In this document: positions 7,493-15,122 of the stretch, piece after piece
Position numbering within the stretch: the stretch's first letter is position 1
Layout: each line of letters opens with the position of its first letter
Source of the DNA: Clostridia bacterium
Lineage (GTDB): Bacteria > Bacillota > Clostridia > Oscillospirales > CAG-272
Length of the DNA stretch: 34,178 bases
NCBI GenBank assembly: GCA_017398145.1
Contig: JAFQHD010000225.1
Location: forward strand, 1-34,178
Direction: 5' to 3'
Position numbers and translations under genes: made by a program
The notes under the pieces: model-generated
What the model was told of the DNA's origin: nothing
The model's database searches: none
Seen by the model: only the letters and a program-made list of their open reading frames with translations

Positions 7493-9643
7493 ATGGACAT
7501 CTTACAAACATTATCAACCGAATTATCAATACCTATGAAAAGATTGGAGGCAACGGTGGCTCTTATCGACGAAGGAAACACCATTCCCTTTATCGCCAGA
7601 TACCGTAAGGAGGTAACCGGCTCTCTTGACGATACCGTGCTTCGTGACCTCTACGACAGACTTAATTACCTTCGTTCCCTTGAAGAAAGACGTGAAAAGG
7701 TAAGAGAGACTATAGCCGAGCAGGGCAAGCTAACCGATGAGATAAGCGCTGCTCTTGATGCAGCTGTAACCCTCACCGAGATCGAGGATATCTACCGTCC
7801 CTTTAAGCAAAAGCGCAAGACCAGAGCAAGCGTTGCCCGCGAAAAGGGTCTTGAGCCTCTGGCGAGCCTTATATTTGAACAGCGTGAACACTATGACGAG
7901 CCTATTATTGATACGGCTGCCACCTTTGTGGATGAAGAAAAGGGTGTGGCAGACTATACCGAGGCACTTCAGGGTGCTATGGACATCATAGCCGAGGATA
8001 TATCCGACAATGCCGAATACCGTAAAGAAATTCGTGCTATCACCTTTGATTTCGGTCATATAACAACCTCTGCCGACACCGAGGAAAGCACGGTATACGA
8101 TATGTACTACGACCACACAGAGCCCATTAAAAAAATTCCCGGTCACCGTGTTCTTGCCATCAATCGCGGTGAAAAGGAAGATATCTTAAAGGTAAAGGTA
8201 GAGATAGCAAAGGACGCTATACTCAACTATCTTTTCAAAGAGATAGGCATATTTATGGACCGTGAGTCCACCACTTATATGGCAAAGGCAACTATTGACA
8301 GCTATGAGCGACTTATTGCTCCCTCTATCGAGCGCGAGATAAGAAGCGACCTTTTCGATGCGGCAAGCGAGGGCGCAATAAAGCTCTTCTCGGAAAATCT
8401 TAAAAACCTTCTTATGCAGCCTCCCGTAAAGGGTAAGACCGCTCTCGGATTTGACCCCGGATACCGTACAGGCTGTAAGCTTGCGGTAGTTGACAAAACA
8501 GGTAAGGTGCTTGACACAGCAGTTATCTACCCCACAAAGCCCCAGGAACGTATCGAGGAATCCAAGCGCATCGTTAAACGACTTGTAGAGGCTCACGGTG
8601 TTGAGATAATCGCCATCGGTAACGGTACTGCTTCAAAGGAAAGCGAAATTTTCATTGCAGGACTGCTCCGCGAGCTTCCCGGCAGAGTTCAGTATGCTAT
8701 GGTAAGCGAAGCGGGTGCTTCGGTCTACTCCGCATCCAAGGCAGGTACAGAGGAATTCCCCGACTTTGACGTAACACAGCGTAGTGCCGTTTCTATTGCA
8801 AGAAGATTACAGAATCCCCTTGCCGAGCTTGTTAAGATAGACCCCAAGGCTATCGGCGTAGGTCAGTATCAGCACGATATGAAGCCTGCACGTCTTGACG
8901 AGGCTCTCGGCGGTGTAGTCGAGGACTGTGTAAACTCGGTCGGTGTAGATGTAAACACCGCTTCATATTCTCTGCTTTCTTATATTGCGGGTATCAACAC
9001 CACAACTGCTAAAAACATTGTAAAATACCGCGAGGAAAACGGCGAGTTCACCAAGCGTTCCCAGATACTTAAGGTGCCCAAGATAGGCGCAAAGGCTTAT
9101 CAGCAGTGTGCAGGATTCCTTCGTGTTTCCGGCTCCTCTGAAATTCTCGACAACACGGGCGTTCACCCCGAGTCCTACGATATCGCAAAGAAGCTTATTG
9201 AGAAATTCGGCTACACCAAGGAGGACGTCAAGGCAAGCCGTCTTGGCAACTTAGGCGAAGAAGTACGCGGTCAGGGTATAGCCAAGGTGGCAGCCGAGCT
9301 TGAATGTGGTGAGCCTACACTTATGGATATCGTGGGCGAGCTTGAAAAGCCGGGCAGAGACGTGCGTGACAGCCTTCCCCAGCCCCAGCTCCGTGAGGAC
9401 GTATTAAGTCTTGAGGATCTTGAAGCAGGTATGCTTATGAACGGCGTTGTACGAAACGTAATAGACTTCGGAGCATTCGTTGATATCGGCGTTCATCAGG
9501 ACGGTTTGGTGCATATATCCGAGATATCAAACAAGTTCATCAAGCATCCCAGCCAGGTACTCTCGGTCGGCGATAACGTACAGGTAAAGGTGCTGGCTGT
9601 AGACAAGAAAAAGGGAAGAATTTCTCTGACTATGAAAATTTGA
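7493..9643 (+). CDS. tex: Tex-type S1 RNA-binding protein
   Basis: The 716-residue protein has the full Tex architecture and normal length: N-terminal helical Tex_N (about 1-190, with GNTIPFIARYRKE at 27-39), a YqgF/RNase H-like fold starting KTALGFDPGYRTG (about 314-326), a helix-hairpin-helix pair (IAGINTTTAKNIVKYREENG and KVPKIGAKAYQQCAGF, about 495-545) and a C-terminal S1 domain (NGVVRNVIDFGAFVDIGVHQ, about 648-667). Tex binds nucleic acid and associates with the transcription machinery; it is a broadly conserved cytoplasmic factor. It follows the ATPase gene by 12 bases and ends at a strong terminator. Confidence 0.95.
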   Translation: MDILQTLSTELSIPMKRLEATVALIDEGNTIPFIARYRKEVTGSLDDTVLRDLYDRLNYLRSLEERREKVRETIAEQGKLTDEISAALDAAVTLTEIEDIYRPFKQKRKTRASVAREKGLEPLASLIFEQREHYDEPIIDTAATFVDEEKGVADYTEALQGAMDIIAEDISDNAEYRKEIRAITFDFGHITTSADTEESTVYDMYYDHTEPIKKIPGHRVLAINRGEKEDILKVKVEIAKDAILNYLFKEIGIFMDRESTTYMAKATIDSYERLIAPSIEREIRSDLFDAASEGAIKLFSENLKNLLMQPPVKGKTALGFDPGYRTGCKLAVVDKTGKVLDTAVIYPTKPQERIEESKRIVKRLVEAHGVEIIAIGNGTASKESEIFIAGLLRELPGRVQYAMVSEAGASVYSASKAGTEEFPDFDVTQRSAVSIARRLQNPLAELVKIDPKAIGVGQYQHDMKPARLDEALGGVVEDCVNSVGVDVNTASYSLLSYIAGINTTTAKNIVKYREENGEFTKRSQILKVPKIGAKAYQQCAGFLRVSGSSEILDNTGVHPESYDIAKKLIEKFGYTKEDVKASRLGNLGEEVRGQGIAKVAAELECGEPTLMDIVGELEKPGRDVRDSLPQPQLREDVLSLEDLEAGMLMNGVVRNVIDFGAFVDIGVHQDGLVHISEISNKFIKHPSQVLSVGDNVQVKVLAVDKKKGRISLTMKI

Positions 9644-9667
9644 AAGGTGTCCTTCGGGACACCTTTT
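9643..9667 (+). terminator. Intrinsic terminator after tex
   Basis: Stem AAAGGTGTCC / GGACACCTTT with a stable TTCG tetraloop, beginning inside the tex stop codon and followed by a T-run. Confidence 0.85.
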
Positions 9668-9669
9668 GC

Positions 9670-9804
9670 GATATAAATCCCTTGCGGGATTTATATCTAC
9701 CTTTTCGCATGCGAACAAAGTGAGCATATATCGCATCCTGCAAAGCAGGATATATCGCGTTTGTCTGTAAACATATCGCTTTTGCCGAAGGCAAAAATAT
9801 CGCT
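9670..9804. repeat. Chain of hairpins and ATATCGC repeats
   Basis: After the terminator come GATATAAATCCC-ttgc-GGGATTTATATC (12-bp stem, 9670-9697), TTCGCATGCGAA (9704-9715), ATCCTGC-aaa-GCAGGAT (9735-9751) and a TTTTGCC-gaa-GGCAAAA stem (9780-9796). The heptamer ATATCGC recurs four times between them. No ORF is present. It resembles a run of REP-like hairpins. Confidence 0.6.
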
Positions 9805-9826
9805 ATAACGAATATTCAAAAATCAC

Positions 9827-9854
9827 AAGACCGCACAAAATTTTGTGCGGTCTT
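9827..9854 (-). terminator. Terminator of the small XRE genes
   Basis: A perfect 28-bp palindrome with 14-base arms (AAGACCGCACAAAA and its complement) overlaps the last bases of the XRE stop codon and is followed on the minus strand by GTGATTTTTG. Confidence 0.75.
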
Positions 9855-10065
9855 ATCTCTTGAACTCTTTTCTGTTAGTTCGTCCTAAAATATAATCGGT
9901 TGATGTTTCGTAAAAATCTGCAAGCTTTATCAACACGTCAGTAGGTATATCATTTTCACCTGTTTCGTATTTTGAATAACCGGTTTGAGACATTCCCAAC
10001 ACCTCTGCAATTTCGGTTTGGTTCATATCTTTATCACTTCTCAAATCACGAAGTCTCTGATACAT
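9853..10065 (-). CDS. Small XRE-type HTH regulator (second gene of pair)
   Basis: With the start at 10065 the product is 70 residues, MYQRLRDLRSDKDMNQTEIA onward, and is almost only a Cro/CI helix-turn-helix (MNQTEIAEVLGMSQTGYSKYETGENDIP) plus ADFYETSTDYILGRT, the standard C-terminal helix. A longer frame begins further upstream inside the preceding gene, but GGAAG sits 9 bases before this ATG and related proteins begin MYQRLRDLR. It starts one base after the stop of the other XRE gene, so they are coupled. A DNA-binding repressor role is expected; the target is unknown. Confidence 0.8.
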   Translation of the reverse strand: MYQRLRDLRSDKDMNQTEIAEVLGMSQTGYSKYETGENDIPTDVLIKLADFYETSTDYILGRTNRKEFKR

Positions 10066-10066
10066 C

Positions 10067-10288
10067 TTATTCATCTTCCGGAACAAATTCCAAAAGGTCC
10101 TCAATTCTGCAATCGAGTGCAGTACATAATCTTGCAAGTACGTCTGTATCCAACCTTGTGATTTTATTATTACAATAATTATTGAGCTGTGTTCTCTGCA
10201 TTTCAGCTTTATGGCTTAATCTGTTTTTACTGATACCCTTTTGCTTGATAAGCTCGTCTAATTTAATTCTTATCTTTCCGTAACTCAT
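10067..10288 (-). CDS. Small XRE-type HTH regulator (first gene of pair)
   Basis: The 73-residue product (MSYGKIRIKLDELIKQKGIS onward) is a minimal Cro/CI fold: KNRLSHKAEMQRTQLNNYCNNKITRLDTDVLARLCTALDC is the HTH core and CRIEDLLEFVPEDE the last helix, as in the YozG/Xre-like phage-type regulators of Firmicutes. The start is fixed by GAGGA nine bases upstream. It is divergent from the unknown gene at 10395, and an 18-bp operator-like palindrome lies in the shared gap, so autoregulation and control of that gene are likely. Confidence 0.82.
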   Translation of the reverse strand: MSYGKIRIKLDELIKQKGISKNRLSHKAEMQRTQLNNYCNNKITRLDTDVLARLCTALDCRIEDLLEFVPEDE

Positions 10289-10309
10289 ATATCTTCCTCG
10301 CAAAAAAGA

Positions 10310-10339
10310 TTGACAAATATAGTATATAAAAGTTATAAT
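10310..10339 (+). promoter_or_regulatory. Promoter of the unknown gene at 10395
   Basis: TTGACA (10310-10315), an 18-base spacer and TATAAT (10334-10339), both hexamers at consensus. Confidence 0.7.
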
Positions 10340-10363
10340 AGAAATATAAGATGTAAAAAGTCT

Positions 10364-10381
10364 TGTGTAATTAGTTACACA
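10364..10381. promoter_or_regulatory. Operator-like palindrome in divergent intergenic region
   Basis: TGTGTAA-ttag-TTACACA is a perfect 7-bp inverted repeat with a 4-base spacer, typical size for an XRE dimer site. It lies just before the ribosome site of the plus-strand gene and upstream of the divergent XRE pair. Confidence 0.55.
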
Positions 10382-10394
10382 TAGGAGAGTGATT

Positions 10395-10823
10395 ATGACC
10401 GAAAAACTATTAATCTCGTTAAGATACCCCAAGATAGATTTTCAAGCTGTAGACGAATTACTTGCCGGTGCGGTAACTGAAATAACAGAAGAGAAAATCA
10501 AAAGCTGCTTGGACCGTATCAACGACCCGATAAACAAAGGGGGGTACAAACCCATCGAGGGCAGAAATAAATCAAAGCATAGATTTATTCAGCTTGTAAG
10601 AGAATTTTCTGAAGATTTTGAAATAGATCTTGACGTTACAGAGACCGATATTTGCATAATAGCCGATTTTTATTTTGACACGGTAGGTTATTTCAGCCAT
10701 TTGATTACTGCAATGATAATGGCAGACAACATATTTGTAACACCTCAAACAACTGACGGCAGAGCAATATTAAGTCTTATATATAATACCCACAGCAGAC
10801 CTCCGGAAATTGAAAATAGGTAA
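10395..10823 (+). CDS. Hypothetical protein, divergent from XRE pair
   Basis: The 142-residue protein (MTEKLLISLRYPKIDFQAVD onward) is acidic and soluble-looking, with no signal peptide; its middle part is KHRFIQLVREFSEDFEIDLDV and ICIIADFYFDTVGYFSHL, followed by a moderately hydrophobic stretch, LITAMIMADNIFV. I do not recognise a family. The ATG at 10395 follows AGGAGAG by five bases; a GTG two codons earlier overlaps the ribosome site. It has its own consensus promoter and shares an operator-like palindrome with the two XRE genes, so it is probably their regulatory target. The layout is reminiscent of a small regulated module, but nothing in the sequence identifies a toxin or defence role. 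Confidence 0.7.
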   Translation: MTEKLLISLRYPKIDFQAVDELLAGAVTEITEEKIKSCLDRINDPINKGGYKPIEGRNKSKHRFIQLVREFSEDFEIDLDVTETDICIIADFYFDTVGYFSHLITAMIMADNIFVTPQTTDGRAILSLIYNTHSRPPEIENR

Positions 10824-10852
10824 ATATTATGCGAAACAGTATAACCCTTTAA

Positions 10853-10870
10853 GAAAATCTTAAGATTTTC
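10853..10870. promoter_or_regulatory. Palindrome upstream of two-component operon, putative autoregulatory site
   Basis: GAAAATCTTAAGATTTTC is a perfect 18-bp palindrome placed four bases upstream of the -35 box. A copy matching 15 of the 16 core bases sits upstream of the C39-like peptidase gene (12661-12676). Confidence 0.6.
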
Positions 10871-10874
10871 ATAC

Positions 10875-10903
10875 TTTACCTCTGTTGTATGATATGCTAT
10901 AAT
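10875..10903 (+). promoter_or_regulatory. Promoter of the two-component operon
   Basis: TTTACC (10875-10880), 17 bases, TATAAT (10898-10903), 31 bases before the response-regulator start codon. Confidence 0.65.
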
Positions 10904-10934
10904 TACCCTGTAGAAATTTTGACAGGAGAAGCTT

Positions 10935-11615
10935 ATGAACATCTTAGTTGTTGATGACGAAAGAGCTATAGCTGACCTTGTGTCTCTGATACTGACAAAC
11001 GAGGATCACACGGTATATAAGTTCTATTCCTCAGTCGAGGCACAGAAATTTATAGACAGCGCAGAGATAATTCCCGACCTTGCCGTGATAGACGTTATGA
11101 TGCCCCCGCCCGACGGCTTTGCCCTGACGGGACATATAAGGGAAAAATACAATTATCCCATAATAATGCTCACCGCAAAGGTAGAGGATATAGATAAGAT
11201 AACCGGACTTTCTGTAGGCGCGGACGACTATATGACAAAGCCCTTTAACCCCTTGGAGTTAGTTGCACGCGTCAAGGCACAGCTTCGCAGATACAAGCAG
11301 TACAACAGCACCGACACGACCGCGGTTTATGATGCAGGCGGGCTGATGCTCAACTCCGAGACCCATCTGTGTACCCTTTACGACGAGGAGATATCCCTTA
11401 CTCCTACAGAGTTCAAGATCCTTTGGCTTCTCTGCGAAAACAAAGGCAAGGTGGTCTCAAGCGAAGAAATATTTGAAAAGGTTTGGGGCGAAAAATACCT
11501 TGACAGTAACAATACCGTTATGGTTCATATCCGCCGTATACGTGAAAAACTGAAGGAGCCGGCAGGAAAGCCGAAATTCATCAAGACGGTATGGGGAGTA
11601 GGGTATAAAATATGA
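10935..11615 (+). CDS. OmpR/VanR-family response regulator
   Basis: The 226-residue protein has a receiver domain with the acidic pair DD at 7-8, phospho-acceptor Asp53 (LAVIDVMMP), Thr80 and Lys102 (DDYMTKPFNP), and an OmpR-type winged helix from about residue 128 to the end (LTPTEFKILWLLCENKGKVV, VMVHIRRIREKL, FIKTVWGVGYKI). Phosphorylated by its partner kinase it would bind DNA as a dimer. The kinase gene overlaps its stop by four bases. The palindrome upstream of its promoter is the obvious candidate site. Closest functional analogy is VanR-type regulators, but no resistance genes are in the window. Confidence 0.93.
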   Translation: MNILVVDDERAIADLVSLILTNEDHTVYKFYSSVEAQKFIDSAEIIPDLAVIDVMMPPPDGFALTGHIREKYNYPIIMLTAKVEDIDKITGLSVGADDYMTKPFNPLELVARVKAQLRRYKQYNSTDTTAVYDAGGLMLNSETHLCTLYDEEISLTPTEFKILWLLCENKGKVVSSEEIFEKVWGEKYLDSNNTVMVHIRRIREKLKEPAGKPKFIKTVWGVGYKI

Positions 11616-12670
11616 GCAGAAAAACTCTTACCAAGCGTATTTTTTTACAGCTTATTATCTACACCACCGCATATCTTGCCATTATTCTGACACTTGATTA
11701 CGTATTTAACGGAGTAGCGGTCGACTATCTTGATGCTTATATGCCACGGGTATTATTCAATCTTTTTTACCCCAATACTACAAGTGCAGCGACGATAGTT
11801 TATGCTGTCGGTGTCGTGATAATTGCAATATCCAATGCCCTGCGCGCAGACAAGATAATAAAAAAAGCGAATACCGCTCTTGACCGCGAGGACGTAAAAT
11901 ATCCCGAGGAATTAAAGCCATTGGGTAATAAGATCAAAGAATTAAAGCAAAGTATAACCGCCAACGAACAGGCAAGGAGCTTTGCCGAGCAGCAGAAAAA
12001 CGACCTTATCGTATATCTTGCCCACGACCTTAAAACCCCTCTGACCTCGGTCATAGGATATCTTTCTCTTTTGGAGGAGGCTCCCGAGCTTCCCTGTGAA
12101 TACAGGGCAAAATATACCGGTATCGCCCTTGAAAAGGCATACCGCCTTGAACAGCTTATCAACGAGTTTTTTGAGATAACGAGGCTCAACCTCCAGTCTG
12201 TTCCCCTGCAGAAAAGCAATATAAACCTCTCGGTATTACTGCTACAGCTCGTAAGCGAGTTTTACCCCATGTCCGAGGCAAAGGGCATGACGGTAAGCTG
12301 TAACATCCCCTCGGATATACGGATATACGGTGATGCGGACAAGTTAGCGAGAGTTTTTGATAATCTGCTCCGCAACGCGGTCAGCTACGGCTACGAAAAC
12401 ACTCCCGTTGACATAGCCGCCATAAAGGACAAGGGCTATGCCGTAATACGAATCCGTAACCAAAGTGACGAGATCCCCAAGGAAAAGTTAGAGCATATCT
12501 TTGATAAATTCGTACGGCTTGACAGCTCCCGTCACTCCGAAACGGGCGGTGCGGGACTGGGACTGGCTATCGCCAAGCAGATAACCGAGCTTCACGGCGG
12601 AAGCATTTCGGTTACAAGCAAGGACTGCCGTACAGATTTTATCGTAAGCTTTCCCTTAATAAAATCGTAA
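11612..12670 (+). CDS. VanS-like membrane sensor histidine kinase
   Basis: The 352-residue protein has two membrane segments (about 10-33 and 58-76) around a short external loop of about 25 residues, a linker, the dimerisation helix with phospho-acceptor His138 (YLAHDLKTPLTSVIGYLSLL), the N-box DNLLRNAVSYG (about 250-260) and the G-box GGAGLGLAIAKQI (312-324). The H-box sequence is typical of VanS-group kinases. The small sensor loop argues for sensing in or at the membrane. It is translationally coupled to the response regulator, and its last codons overlap the second copy of the palindrome. Confidence 0.92.
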   Translation: MSRKTLTKRIFLQLIIYTTAYLAIILTLDYVFNGVAVDYLDAYMPRVLFNLFYPNTTSAATIVYAVGVVIIAISNALRADKIIKKANTALDREDVKYPEELKPLGNKIKELKQSITANEQARSFAEQQKNDLIVYLAHDLKTPLTSVIGYLSLLEEAPELPCEYRAKYTGIALEKAYRLEQLINEFFEITRLNLQSVPLQKSNINLSVLLLQLVSEFYPMSEAKGMTVSCNIPSDIRIYGDADKLARVFDNLLRNAVSYGYENTPVDIAAIKDKGYAVIRIRNQSDEIPKEKLEHIFDKFVRLDSSRHSETGGAGLGLAIAKQITELHGGSISVTSKDCRTDFIVSFPLIKS

Positions 12671-12676
12671 GATTTT
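12661..12676 (+). promoter_or_regulatory. Second copy of the response-regulator palindrome
   Basis: AAAATCGTAAGATTTT differs by one base from the core of the palindrome at 10853-10870. It overlaps the kinase stop codon and lies upstream of a possible -10 box (TACAAT, 12715-12720) of the peptidase gene. Confidence 0.5.
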
Positions 12677-12740
12677 TGTAAGCCGAATTTAAAGCACCTC
12701 CCTGTAATATTATGTACAATAGAAACAGAGAGGTGATTTT

Positions 12741-13487
12741 ATGAATTCAAACGGTACAAGCTCCTTTATCCGTTCGCTTACCCTGCTTTTGGCGATCCTG
12801 CTTTTGGCAGTTTATATTTTTACAAGCTGCAAGGGCGACCCCGTCAGGGATTACATAAAGGACAAGGGTATCTCTCTTTCTCAGCTTCCTCCCGAGCTTG
12901 TGGAAATGCTTCGAAAAAACCCCGAGACAGAGGATTTTGTATTAAGCTATTCCGAGGAAAAGGAGATAGCTCACGATATAGACCTGTCCGAATATAAAAA
13001 TACAGACACCCCACCTCTTTTGCTCCAATGGGATAAGCGCTGGGGTTATGAGAAATACGGCGACGGCATGATAGCCTTTACCGGCTGTGCGCCTACCTGT
13101 CTGTCCATGGTCTCGTTATATCTCACGAATGACACAAGTCTTGACCCTCTTTATATAGCAAACAGAGCTGAGGCAGAGGGCTATTACGTTGAGGGTGTGG
13201 GCAGCGATTGGTCTGTTATGACGATCTTTGCCGAAGAGCTTGGACTTGATTCAAAGGAGCTTCCTTTAGATAAAAACACGGTCATACGCTGTCTTGAATC
13301 GGGCGAGCCGATAATATGCGCTATGGGACCGGGGGATTTTACCGAAAACGGACATTTTATCCTTCTTTCGGGAGTAGAGAACGGCAAAATAAAAATAAAC
13401 GACCCCAACTCTATCGCAAACTCCAAAAAGCTTTGGGAATTTGAAGATATATCGGGACAGATAAAAAACTTGTGGAGATATAAGTAA
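12741..13487 (+). CDS. C39-like cysteine peptidase, lipoprotein or membrane-anchored
   Basis: The 248-residue protein has a basic N-terminus, a hydrophobic segment (about 11-28) and FTSC at 27-30, a relaxed lipobox that would give a lipid-anchored Cys30. The catalytic part matches Peptidase_C39-like proteins: LLLQWDKRWGYEKYG (about 93-107), GCAPTCLSMV with nucleophile Cys116, GHFILLSGV with His205 and NDPNS with Asp221. Such domains cleave peptides or, in this secreted form, have an unknown extracellular substrate. RBS is AGAGAGGTG before the ATG. It is preceded by the same palindrome as the two-component operon and ends in an intrinsic terminator, so it is probably the regulon partner of that system. 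Confidence 0.83.
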   Translation: MNSNGTSSFIRSLTLLLAILLLAVYIFTSCKGDPVRDYIKDKGISLSQLPPELVEMLRKNPETEDFVLSYSEEKEIAHDIDLSEYKNTDTPPLLLQWDKRWGYEKYGDGMIAFTGCAPTCLSMVSLYLTNDTSLDPLYIANRAEAEGYYVEGVGSDWSVMTIFAEELGLDSKELPLDKNTVIRCLESGEPIICAMGPGDFTENGHFILLSGVENGKIKINDPNSIANSKKLWEFEDISGQIKNLWRYK

Positions 13488-13511
13488 AAGCACTTGCCGC
13501 AGCAAGTGCTT
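13488..13511 (+). terminator. Terminator-like palindrome, copy 1
   Basis: AAGCACTTGC-cgca-GCAAGTGCTT begins at the base after the peptidase stop codon. It is identical over 24 bases to 13786-13809. Confidence 0.7.
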
Positions 13512-13785
13512 CAAACTGTCGAAAAAGTCGGTCGGACGTGTGAAAATAAATTATTATAAAGAAAATTGCTCCAATCAACGAGCAAATATTTATATTAAAC
13601 TATATCACCCAATACAATTAATAAGTATTCAAAAGTGGCGAAAACATCGAGTTTCCGCCACTTTTTCACACTTTTCCGCGAAAAGGGTCACTACCGTACT
13701 TAGTACGCTTACGGACCCTTTTCACGAAAACCTACCTTCCTTTTTCGAAGTCTGTCAGCGTGTCGATAGGTTTATCGACACGCTG
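13512..13785. repeat. Hairpin-rich non-coding segment bounded by identical palindromes
   Basis: This 274-bp stretch has no credible gene. It holds AAAGTGGCG ... CGCCACTTT (about 13632-13664), AAAAGGGTC ... GACCCTTTT (about 13681-13722, with a nested GTAC-rich inner part) and AGCGTGTCGATA-ggt-TTATCGACACGCT (13758-13784). The left part is AT-rich and contains CACCCAATACAATT, shared with 15244-15257. It looks like an assembled or inserted repeat element rather than a simple spacer. Confidence 0.5.
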
Positions 13786-13809
13786 AAGCACTTGCCGCAG
13801 CAAGTGCTT
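13786..13809 (-). terminator. Terminator-like palindrome, copy 2
   Basis: Second exact copy of the 24-bp palindrome, five bases beyond the stop codon of the GH28-like gene. On the plus strand it is followed by TTTTGG. It probably ends transcription of the minus-strand gene. Confidence 0.6.
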
Positions 13810-13814
13810 TTGGT

Positions 13815-14864
13815 TTATCTTAACTTAAATTCCTTAACTTCTCCGTCATTGACTATCATATCCGGACCCGAGCCATCGTTGTAGCGAAGGGTCATATCGT
13901 CGATAACAAGGCGGTCTACGGTTGCACCCGCCTCGATCTTAACGTTACTTGCCATAGTAGAGTTATTCTCTACACGGTGGATGTTACGAAGGGTAGCTCG
14001 TGTTGTGTGAGTTCCCTTGGCAAAATAAACTACAGGATAATCGTCCTTTGGGAAGGTCTTACGTGCAAAGATGCCGTCAATGGTAACATTGTCGATAAGA
14101 TTGTATCCTCCGGGATGAACGTTGTGATGAGTAAAGCCCACAACATAGTAGCGGTAGTCACCGAAGATATTTCTGATCTGTACATTGTGAAGTGTATGTC
14201 CGCAGGAGAGAAGTCTTACACCCGTATAACCGCCCTCTGCATAGAGGCCGTCAACACATACGTCCTCGATGTTACCGCAGGATATCTCGGTCTCGTAGCA
14301 GTCGTCGGTATTGAGGGCAACCATATCGTCGTTGGTGGCACCTCTTATATTACGGATAAGTCCGTCCTTTGCGGGGCCGTTTACGTGGATACCGTCCGTC
14401 CAGCCGAACTCCATATTTTCGTCAATATAAATATTCTCCACGGTAAAATGGTGAACACGGGCTATCTGCATACAGTAAGCGTTGGGGTCCTTGACGGTGA
14501 GATTGCATACACGGAGATTGCGTACACCGATAAAGCGCATAAATACACCGAAATATCTGTCACGGTAGAAGCCGTCGGGCCACTCGCCCTTGAGGTCATA
14601 TCGGGTCTGATTTAAGTTGTTACCGTCCCATGTGCCGCCCTCTACGGTAATGTTTTCGTTATATCCGCCTGCATCTATCTCGTCGTTCATTATGATCTCA
14701 CAGTTAGCATTGTCGGCAAGACGAAGCACTGCATTCTTTGCAACCTTTAAATGAGTATCGTTATGTATGATAAGAGGCTGATCGATAATATATGTTCCGT
14801 CGGGGATGTAAACGTCTCCTCTTTTGTCAAGCATTTCCTGAATTTTTTTAGTGTCCTTGTTCAT
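13815..14864 (-). CDS. GH28-like right-handed beta-helix protein
   Basis: The 349-residue protein starts with a pectate-lyase-like cap (IQEMLDKRGDVYIPDGTYII, about 8-27) and continues as repeating beta-helix coils (NITVEGGTWDGNN, FIGVRNLRVCNLTVKD, HHFTVENIYID). Residues WTDGIHVNGP (155-164) and TNDDMVALN (177-185) correspond to the NTDG and DD catalytic motifs of polygalacturonase-family GH28, with Asp157, Asp179 and Asp180; the HG motif appears as SCGHTLHN (220-227). No signal peptide is present, so if active it would act on imported oligosaccharides. The start follows GAGGAGAG. Substrate is uncertain and other beta-helix glycosidases or epimerases remain possible. Confidence 0.8.
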   Translation of the reverse strand: MNKDTKKIQEMLDKRGDVYIPDGTYIIDQPLIIHNDTHLKVAKNAVLRLADNANCEIIMNDEIDAGGYNENITVEGGTWDGNNLNQTRYDLKGEWPDGFYRDRYFGVFMRFIGVRNLRVCNLTVKDPNAYCMQIARVHHFTVENIYIDENMEFGWTDGIHVNGPAKDGLIRNIRGATNDDMVALNTDDCYETEISCGNIEDVCVDGLYAEGGYTGVRLLSCGHTLHNVQIRNIFGDYRYYVVGFTHHNVHPGGYNLIDNVTIDGIFARKTFPKDDYPVVYFAKGTHTTRATLRNIHRVENNSTMASNVKIEAGATVDRLVIDDMTLRYNDGSGPDMIVNDGEVKEFKLR

Positions 14865-14948
14865 TTCTCTCTCCTCAATAGATGATAGGTATATTGTAAC
14901 ATATTTTTACGGAAATACAATACTTTTTCACTGTATTTTATAAAAGTG

Positions 14949-14977
14949 TTGAAATATAAGGGATCTTGTGTTATAAT
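14949..14977 (+). promoter_or_regulatory. Promoter of the putative type I toxin RNA
   Basis: TTGAAA (14949-14954), exactly 17 bases, TATAAT (14972-14977). Expected start is about 14984, the first base of a perfect hairpin. Confidence 0.8.
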
Positions 14978-15056
14978 GCCTACGGTCTGTTTTTCAGACC
15001 AAGGCTACCACAAACGGTAGGCGGTTAAGTCTTGCCCCTGCAAGGGGGTGTTGCCA

Positions 15057-15122
15057 ATGGAATACATAGCTCTGATTTTAATTATCGTCTTTTATTCAAT
15101 CATTGCAATAAAAAAGAAATAA
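15057..15122 (+). CDS. 21-residue hydrophobic peptide, putative type I toxin
   Basis: The ORF starts MEYIALILIIVFY and ends SIIAIKKK: one transmembrane-sized stretch (about residues 4-18) with a KKK tail, like the membrane-acting peptides of Gram-positive type I toxin-antitoxin loci (Fst, TxpA, BsrG groups), though shorter than most. Initiation at ATG 15057 is supported by AGGGGGTG six bases upstream. It lies in a transcription unit with its own promoter and terminator and is faced by a consensus antisense promoter. It is too short for similarity to prove anything; a leader peptide or a chance ORF are the alternatives. Confidence 0.6.
   Translation: MEYIALILIIVFYSIIAIKKK

Noticed and set aside
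10067..10432. Longer 121-residue version of the first small XRE protein
   Set aside because: The extra N-terminus would translate the divergent promoter and operator; GAGGA and homology support the start at 10288.
13540..13884. 114-codon plus-strand frame in the hairpin-rich spacer
   Set aside because: It is a translation of inverted repeats and runs into the GH28-like gene in antisense; no ribosome site.
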